Positions 6,797 to 10,441 of a stretch of 10,441 bases of DNA are shown in pieces. The notes under the pieces are model-generated. The model did not search any database. It saw only the letters and a list, made by a program, of their open reading frames with translations, and had not been told where the DNA came from. Every line of letters begins with the position of its first letter. Positions within the stretch are counted from its first letter, which is position 1. The DNA is taken from the NCBI GenBank assembly GCA_028717165.1, contig JAQUOK010000058.1, forward strand, positions 1-10,441, read 5' to 3'. This stretch comes from Victivallaceae bacterium. GTDB taxonomy: Bacteria; Verrucomicrobiota; Lentisphaeria; Victivallales; Victivallaceae. The translations under genes and the position numbers were made by a program.

Positions 6797-6825
6797 AGAG
6801 CAGGTTGAACGCCTGCTCTTTTTTT
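6797..6825 (+). terminator. Rho-independent terminator of the cold-shock gene
   Basis: AGAGCAGG (6797-6804) pairs perfectly with CCTGCTCT (6812-6819) across a 7-nt loop, and a run of seven T follows (6819-6825). Confidence 0.93.
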
Positions 6826-7010
6826 GTTATCCTCCTTGAAGGCAAAAAAAGAGGGGGCTTCTGCACTTTGCGCCACAAAAGTACCGGCTGTGCAATCAGA
6901 ACCCCGTCCCTGTCAGGCTGCAATCCGACATAACCGGTCGCAAGCTTCCTTTTATTTTTATGCATGCAAAAGCAAATAAGCGGCAAAACAAAATATACGG
7001 GATGACACTA

Positions 7011-7040
7011 CTGTCAAGTCAAGCTTGTAATGTCGTATAA
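7011..7040 (+). repeat. Left terminal inverted repeat of the IS630 element
   Basis: It begins CTGTCAAGTCAAGC and matches the reverse complement of 8181-8210 with four mismatches (positions 1, 15, 21 and 26). TA lies directly outside. Confidence 0.92.
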
Positions 7041-7052
7041 TTATGCTATATT
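7025..7052 (+). promoter_or_regulatory. Candidate transposase promoter inside the IS end
   Basis: TTGTAA (7025-7030), a 16-base spacer and TATATT (7047-7052). Transcription would begin just before the GGAGG ribosome site at 7065-7069. The -35 lies inside the left terminal repeat, so a bound transposase could repress it. Confidence 0.4.
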
Positions 7053-7074
7053 GTTTTCTCAACCGGAGGAAGCA

Positions 7075-8202
7075 ATGAAAAAATACAAAGTGACTTTGAC
7101 GAAAGATGAACGGCTGGAGCTGGAATCGATATCAGCGAAAGGCAACCACAGATCGCAGAAGGTACTGAACGCATTAATTCTTCTTGCTTGTGATGAAGGT
7201 GATTTTCAAAACAACCGGAGCAAAAACGAGGAAATCTCCCGCGTTTTAAACATCAGTATGAAGAAAATTGACCGGGTCAAAAGACGTTTCATCGAAGATG
7301 GTTTTGAGATTGCGGTTAACGGCAGTAAAAGCAAACGCGTTTACGCGAAGAAAGCGGATGGAGATTTTGAAGCTCACTTGGTGGCTTTGAGTTGTGGAAA
7401 ACCACCGAAAGGACATTGTCGATGGTCATTACGTTTGCTTGCGGACCAAGTCGTCGAGCTTGAATATATTGATGCGGTATCTCATGAAACAGTAAGACAG
7501 GCGCTAAAAAAAACGAACTTAAACCTTGGAAAAAGAAAGGATGGGTGATTCCCCCGAAACATGATGCCGCATTTGTTGCCCACATGGAAAATGTGTTTGA
7601 TGTTTACAAACGTCCATATGATCACTGTCATCCCGTTGTGTGTATGGATGAGTCGCCTCGTCAGTTGATTGGTGAAGTAAAAGCTCCAATATCTGCAATG
7701 CCAGGAGAATTGGGAAAATTCGACTATGAATATGAACGTAAGATGCAATGTTTTTATGGCTTGTGAACCATTGGCAGGGAAACGGATAGCAAAAATAACA
7801 GAGCGTCGAAAAATCCCCGATTGGGCACATCTCATGGAGGACATTGCTTCAAACTATGAAAATGCAGAACTAATAACACTGGTAATGGATAATTTGAATA
7901 CTCACAAGCCGGAATCGTTATACGAAACTTTTCCACCGGAAAAGGCAAAAGCATTATGGGACAGGTTTGAGTTCGTCTATACGCCAAAACACGGAAGTTG
8001 GCTGAACATGGCGGAAATAGAACTCAATGTGCTGATAGGGCAATGTCTGAACAGGAGAATCGATAATATGGCGGAAGTACGGGAAGAGACGGCGGCGTGG
8101 TTACAGCGCAGAAACAATCTTGAGGCGAAAATAAACTGGCAATTTACTACCGCTGATGCGCGAGTGAAATTGAAGGGGCTTTATCCGACTTTACAGGCTT
8201 GA
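7075..8202 (+). pseudogene. IS630-family DDE transposase, frame-disrupted
   Basis: The ATG at 7075 has GGAGG at 7065-7069. Frame 1 encodes the N-terminal HTH region to about 7513. At A8 (7506-7513) the reading must move back one base to continue as KKNELKPWKKKGWVIPPK, the usual family sequence. This middle part carries VVCMDES, with the first catalytic Asp. Around 7740-7743 a second lesion loses most of the family's conserved RNGT and shifts the frame again. The last part encodes MDNLNTH (second Asp), HGSWLNMAEIE (catalytic Glu) and the C-terminal NWQFTTADAR. The stop at 8200-8202 lies inside the right terminal repeat. All three DDE residues survive at the DNA level. The first shift may be programmed; the second looks like a true deletion (about 5 nt), so no full-length enzyme is expected. 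Confidence 0.92.
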
Positions 8203-8210
8203 CTTGACAA
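8181..8210 (-). repeat. Right terminal inverted repeat of the IS630 element
   Basis: Its reverse complement begins TTGTCAAGTCAAGC and matches the left end at 26 of 30 positions. It contains the transposase stop codon and is followed by TA. Confidence 0.92.
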
Positions 8211-8226
8211 TAGTATAATGTCCGAC

Positions 8227-8255
8227 ATGTAGCTTCGACTGTTCCCCGCCGTGCC
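8227..8255 (+). repeat. Palindromic repeat, copy B (degenerate)
   Basis: ATGTAGC is followed by CGACTGTTCCCCGCCGTGCC, which aligns with copy D (CGGCTGTCCCCAGCCGTGCC) with a few substitutions and gaps; the palindrome is eroded. It lies in the 8213-8319 stretch, between the IS and the MITE, where I see no gene. Confidence 0.5.
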
Positions 8256-8348
8256 AATATTTTACTTGTGGCTTGATGGAAAATTCCACATTACAAATTA
8301 TTTTTGCATCTGAGCCGTAGTGTTAAGTCAAACGTCTAATGTCGCTTA

Positions 8349-8376
8349 CGCCCCTAGGGACAGGGGCGGCTACATC
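8349..8376 (-). repeat. Palindromic repeat, copy C (inside the MITE)
   Basis: On the minus strand it reads ATGTAGCC then CGCCCCTG, TCCC, TAGGGGCG. It is the inverted counterpart of copy A at 5548-5575, with a single change that turns a C-G pair next to the loop into a wobble. Confidence 0.72.
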
Positions 8377-8406
8377 ATTTATCTTTTACCTGCGTTTCCC
8401 GACAAA

Positions 8407-8429
8407 CCACGGCTGTCCCCAGCCGTGCC
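8407..8429 (+). repeat. Palindromic repeat, copy D (inside the MITE)
   Basis: A perfect 8-bp stem CACGGCTG/CAGCCGTG (8408-8415 and 8420-8427) closed by TCCC. The loop and the three loop-proximal pairs (CTG...CAG) equal those of copy A, while the outer stem differs but stays paired. Confidence 0.72.
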
Positions 8430-8483
8430 ATGGGTCAACCGATGATTGACTTAACAGTAGGTATTTTTGCCCTCGATGCGGAC

Positions 8484-8527
8484 AAAAAAGGACTTCCGCG
8501 CCTTGATAAGGAAAAAGCGCGGAAGTC
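8484..8527 (-). terminator. Intrinsic terminator of the leftward regulator/coiled-coil pair
   Basis: GACTTCCGCGC (8491-8501) and GCGCGGAAGTC (8517-8527) form a perfect 11-bp stem with a 15-nt loop. On the minus strand the stem is followed by CTTTTTTG (8483-8490). It lies about 110 nt past the stop of the 58-aa gene. The stretch 8528-8637 between them shows nothing else recognisable. Confidence 0.8.
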
Positions 8528-8637
8528 AGAGGGGGAAAATATCCTGGGAGAATAAATATTTATAACAACTTTATTTGGGTTTTGAACAATAATTACGCCA
8601 AATGAGGTTATAAAAATTTAAGCTTGACCGCTTAAAC

Positions 8638-8814
8638 TCAATTTCCGGCGGCCCCTAGGCTTTCAAGGCGTTTCCTGTAATGTTCGAGCCTTTGAAGATA
8701 CTCATTTTTGATAAGTCCAAACTCTGATTCCAACAGATCAATTTCCTCGAGAACTTCAAGCCTGCTTTTTGCTTTTTCAATCTCTTCTCTGACGTTTGCT
8801 TTCTGATTCGACAT
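8638..8814 (-). CDS. 58-residue coiled-coil protein, overlapping the regulator gene
   Basis: A small gene starting MSNQKANVREE and ending at TGA (8638-8640). GGAGGA (8818-8823) lies three bases before the ATG, the strongest ribosome site nearby. The product is almost wholly helical by composition: residues 8-52 are rich in Glu, Lys, Arg and Leu with heptad-like hydrophobic spacing (I12, L19, L22, I25, L28, L40, L43, L50), as in a coiled coil. There are no Cys residues, membrane segments or signal peptide. It overlaps the last 160 bases of the 206-codon regulator frame in another frame. Its composition looks like genuine coding, whereas the regulator's overlapping tail does not. I do not recognise the family. 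As a helical partner or subunit of the upstream HTH protein it would make sense, but this is inference. Confidence 0.65.
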   Translation of the reverse strand: MSNQKANVREEIEKAKSRLEVLEEIDLLESEFGLIKNEYLQRLEHYRKRLESLGAAGN

Positions 8815-9275
8815 ACTTCCTCCAAAAATTTTTTACTGAATTTGCGTTTTTGCGAATTGTTTTGTAATATTATGCTCAACTCAGGTATCTGAGAACATTT
8901 CTTCTTAATAAATTTATGCACTGCCTGACGGCTTACGCCGCGCTGCCGCGCCATTTCACTGAAAGAAATTCCGGGGTTTCCGACTTTACAGTCCAGCATA
9001 TCCAAAGTCTGGGTATCCAGCGCCAGCAGAAAAGCTATTACTTCCAGAAGCTCGCTCCGGGAATAAAGCCGTTCCTCTTTTTCTCCCCCCGAAGGCAAAG
9101 CATCCGAAGGGTGCATAACTGTCATATTCGACGGTACGGTCAATTCGCTGACCATATCCCATTCCAGCATCTGATGCGATAATTTCGGGGGATCAGATGC
9201 GTCCCGGCACCATTTGCGCAATTTACACTCGGCGCAGTCTTTTCGTTTGTTGAATGACGTTCCATAGCATTCCAT
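8655..9275 (-). CDS. Cys-rich N-terminus plus sigma-region-4-like HTH regulator (uncharacterised)
   Basis: A 206-codon frame. Residues 1-30 carry a four-cysteine pattern C3-x10-C14-x2-C17-x5-C23, ending CRDASDPP, which looks like a small zinc or Fe-S site. Residues 70-135 resemble sigma-70 region 4: SELLEVIAFLLALDTQTLDML, then a helix-turn-helix ISFSEMARQRGVSRQAVHKFIKKK (103-126). Residues from about 154 on overlap the 58-aa gene in another frame and look like out-of-frame noise, so the native protein probably ended near residue 147-150. One extra base just upstream would bring the frame to the TAA at 8833-8835, 18 nt before the small gene's ATG. The start ATG has AGGAGG 11 bases upstream. 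It is likely a DNA-binding regulator in one transcript with the small gene; the target is unknown. I recall similar proteins in Victivallales-type genomes, without a described function. Confidence 0.72.
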   Translation of the reverse strand: MECYGTSFNKRKDCAECKLRKWCRDASDPPKLSHQMLEWDMVSELTVPSNMTVMHPSDALPSGGEKEERLYSRSELLEVIAFLLALDTQTLDMLDCKVGNPGISFSEMARQRGVSRQAVHKFIKKKCSQIPELSIILQNNSQKRKFSKKFLEEVCRIRKQTSEKRLKKQKAGLKFSRKLICWNQSLDLSKMSIFKGSNITGNALKA

Positions 9276-9317
9276 AACAGAAAATTCCTCCTCTTTTTAT
9301 TAATTTGGTCATTATTG

Positions 9318-9343
9318 ATGCCGCTTAATTTTTATGGCGGCAT
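9318..9343. promoter_or_regulatory. Inverted repeat upstream of the Cys-rich regulator
   Basis: ATGCCGC (9318-9324) and GCGGCAT (9337-9343) are exact reverse complements 12 bases apart. They overlap a second palindrome CGGCATGCCG (9338-9347). The site lies 43-68 bases before the regulator ATG at 9275, so it could be an operator or a leader hairpin. Which protein would bind it is unknown. Confidence 0.4.
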
Positions 9344-9698
9344 GCCGTTAAATCATCTTTTATTATTAGTTTTCTCAAAAAACTGCCGGATATAATAAGA
9401 AATATTGTAAACCCGGATGAAAAGAATTGTTTTTTTATCTTTTATTAAGTTTAATCTTAAGTCATTTTTGGGTAAACGCCTCCTTTTTTAACGATTTAAC
9501 TTTTTTGTGAGCCTTTCTGTAAATTTGCATTTTTAAGCAAGATATAACAGAAAAATTCCTTTATTAACCTGTCATGCAGCACAAAAAATCCCTGGATAAA
9601 TCTTGCGCAAAGGGCAATGGAATTTTATATTCCAGATAATTTATTTAGAATATGCTTAAATATATAAAGGAAAGGCTAAATAGTCAATAGCTTTTTTG

Positions 9699-9729
9699 TT
9701 TTTTTTCCATTTTTTTTCCATTTTTTTTC
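9699..9729 (+). repeat. Short tandem repeat of T8CCA next to the -35
   Basis: Two full copies of TTTTTTTTCCA (9699-9709, 9710-9720) and a partial third (T8 then C, 9721-9729). It abuts the -35 of the next gene at 9730, in the place of an UP element. Homopolymer-rich tandem repeats at such positions are prone to slippage. Confidence 0.7.
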
Positions 9730-9758
9730 TTGAAGTTAAGCTAAGGATATACTATTAT
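9730..9758 (+). promoter_or_regulatory. Promoter of the XRE/S24-type gene
   Basis: TTGAAG (9730-9735), an exact 17-base spacer and TATTAT (9753-9758). The predicted start near 9765 leaves a leader of about 37 nt before the ATG at 9802. Confidence 0.6.
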
Positions 9759-9801
9759 ATTTTATGCGGTTAAGTTTATGTTTAATGAAGCAGGACGAAT
9801 T

Positions 9802-10320
9802 ATGAAAAATAATGTTGCAAACAAGGATATAAACGGCTGGTCTGTGATCTCCAAGTGGCTGAATATAAAAGAAAAACGGCAGTCTGACCTGGCTGGCCTG
9901 TTAAACGTTACCGCATCAGCGATATCCCAGATAAAAAGCGGGAATATACTTCTGAACGCGACTCAGATCAGCCTGATACTTGATTATCTTCAAATAGATT
10001 CCCGTGACATGTGCGCGTTGTATACGCTTATTTTTAATGCCCGGCTGAACAGCAGAGTCTGTGATGCCCGGGATCACGAGCAGAAACTGGTTGTTAATAT
10101 AGCCGATACCGATACGGAAACAGGTTTTTCTGTTTCTTCTGAAGTCAAGGATCCGTCTTCAGAGTATGAGGGAGCATTTCGGCGCGTGCCGTTGATGACG
10201 TTCAAGCAGGCGATGAATTATGAGCCTGCCCTGGAATCAATAGAGTCGTTCGCCCGTTACTGCTCCGACAAGACGGTAACTTTTCCCGGCGCCCGGTCTG
10301 GAAGCTTCGCGCTCTTATAG
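9802..10320 (+). CDS. XRE-family regulator with truncated S24 (CI/LexA-like) domain
   Basis: A 172-residue protein. Residues 26-65 are an XRE-type HTH (RQSDLAGLLNVTASAISQIKSGN). A linker follows, and from about residue 129 the start of an S24 peptidase-like domain: VPLMTFKQAM, NYEPALE, then TVTFPGARSGSFALL. In CI/LexA-type repressors FALL is normally followed by a V-x-GDSM segment with the catalytic Ser and, further on, the catalytic Lys. Here a TAG comes directly after FALL, so the catalytic and dimerisation part (about 90 residues) is missing. The truncated product could bind DNA weakly or be non-cleavable. I chose the ATG at 9802 because AGGA lies six bases upstream; an ATG at 9778 in the same frame lacks a ribosome site. 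It is divergent from the Cys-rich regulator. The truncation may reflect an insertion just to the right. Confidence 0.78.
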   Translation: MKNNVANKDINGWSVISKWLNIKEKRQSDLAGLLNVTASAISQIKSGNILLNATQISLILDYLQIDSRDMCALYTLIFNARLNSRVCDARDHEQKLVVNIADTDTETGFSVSSEVKDPSSEYEGAFRRVPLMTFKQAMNYEPALESIESFARYCSDKTVTFPGARSGSFALL

Positions 10321-10367
10321 TCCGTTCCGTAATTCATGATACCAAATTTTGGGACTTGACAAGTTTA

Positions 10368-10441
10368 TCATATTTCTTCAAAACATCCGATATCAGTATG
10401 CTCCTCCCAAGAGTTATCTAAGCTGTCTTTTGCGTCAGCGG
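10368..10441 (-). CDS. Possible 3' end of a leftward gene, cut by the right edge
   Basis: An open frame of 24 codons enters from the right edge and ends at TGA (10368-10370), encoding an acidic tail ending CFEEI. Composition is protein-like, but the stretch is too short to prove coding. If real, it converges on the truncated XRE gene and might belong to a mobile element that caused the truncation. Confidence 0.25.
   Translation of the reverse strand, partial: ADAKDSLDNSWEEHTDIGCFEEI

Larger units (their letters stand above)
7011..8210 (+). mobile_element. IS630-family insertion sequence, complete 1200 bp, transposase inactivated
   Basis: The element is bounded by 30-bp imperfect inverted repeats at 7011-7040 and 8181-8210 (26 of 30 identical) and flanked on both sides by TA (7009-7010 and 8211-8212). 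TA target duplication is the hallmark of the IS630/Tc1/mariner superfamily. The cargo is one DDE transposase gene reading rightward. It lies between the cold-shock terminator and a MITE and interrupts no recognisable gene. Well-conserved ends with two reading-frame lesions suggest fairly recent arrival and loss of autonomous movement. Confidence 0.93.
8320..8457. mobile_element. 138-bp MITE related to the IS630 element
   Basis: TGTTAAGTCAA (8321-8331) and its exact reverse complement TTGACTTAACA (8446-8456) bound a short non-coding segment flanked by TA (8318-8319 and 8458-8459), or GTAG if the repeats are counted more narrowly. The left end resembles the left end of the adjacent IS over about 27 bases (TGTYAAGTCAA, then TAATGTCG at the same distance). 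This points to a non-autonomous element mobilised by an IS630-type transposase. Inside are two hairpins of the CTG-TCCC-CAG repeat family, in opposite orientations. Confidence 0.75.
9276..9777. other. 500-base AT-rich divergent regulatory region
   Basis: No credible gene on either strand; the only small frames lack ribosome sites. It separates two divergent regulator genes and is clearly more AT-rich than its surroundings. It contains an inverted repeat at 9318-9343, a weaker one at 9618-9634 (TGGAAT-TTTAT-ATTCCA), an 11-bp T-tract repeat at 9699-9729, and the promoter of the rightward gene. Confidence 0.5.

Noticed and set aside
6826..7008. Possible gene or tRNA between the cold-shock terminator and the IS
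   Set aside because: No cloverleaf, no frame with a ribosome site and no repeat-family match were found; only scattered AT-rich and GC-rich patches.
9574..9639. 21-codon frame MQHKKS... in the divergent region
   Set aside because: It has no ribosome site, sits in AT-rich non-coding DNA and has no recognisable features.
10356..10384. TTGACA at 10356 as a promoter -35
   Set aside because: No acceptable -10 lies 15-19 bases downstream on the plus strand.

Overview
The window reads as chromosomal DNA of a Gram-negative-type bacterium of moderate GC content: it encodes an RND inner-membrane transporter, a Sec lipoprotein and an exported flavoprotein. The style of two regulators suggests Lentisphaerota/Victivallales. 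These are a Cys-rich plus sigma-region-4-like HTH protein and an XRE/S24 repressor with a VPLMTFKQAM...PALE motif. That placement rests on recalled family resemblance and is tentative.

Layout. (1) Positions 1-4402 form one leftward operon, read from a sigma70-like promoter at 4375-4402 that overlaps a perfect inverted repeat suited to an ArsR repressor: CoA-binding protein -> ArsR regulator -> RND permease -> SGNH/GDSL lipoprotein cut by the left edge. Gene junctions are tight (2-nt gap, 14-nt overlap, 21-nt gap). No membrane-fusion partner lies beside the RND gene. (2) Position 4517 starts a rightward nucleotidyltransferase-HEPN fusion whose promoter predicts a leaderless mRNA. (3) Positions 5393-5742 hold no gene but several GC-rich hairpins. 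(4) A signal-peptide-bearing nitroreductase/SagB-like protein (5743-6396) and a cold-shock protein (6574-6777) with a strong terminator follow. (5) Positions 7011-8210 are a complete 1200-bp IS630-family element with TA target duplication and 30-bp terminal repeats. Its transposase is broken by a -1 shift at an A8 run and by a second small deletion. (6) Just right of it, a 138-bp TA-flanked MITE (8320-8457) has ends that match the IS, and carries two members of a palindromic repeat family that also occurs at 5548 and 8227. (7) A leftward pair follows: a Cys-rich/HTH regulator (9275-8655) and an almost wholly overlapping 58-aa coiled-coil gene (8814-8638), sharing a terminator at 8484-8527. (8) After a 500-bp AT-rich divergent region, an XRE regulator (9802-10320) stops just before the catalytic part of its S24 domain, close to what may be another mobile-element boundary at the right edge.

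The left operon looks like a self-regulated efflux or envelope-stress unit. The right half is accessory DNA shaped by mobile elements. The most promising under-described items are the Cys-rich regulator/coiled-coil overlapping pair beside a truncated CI/LexA-like repressor, the hairpin family with a conserved CTG-TCCC-CAG core carried by a MITE, and the leaderless NTase-HEPN fusion.
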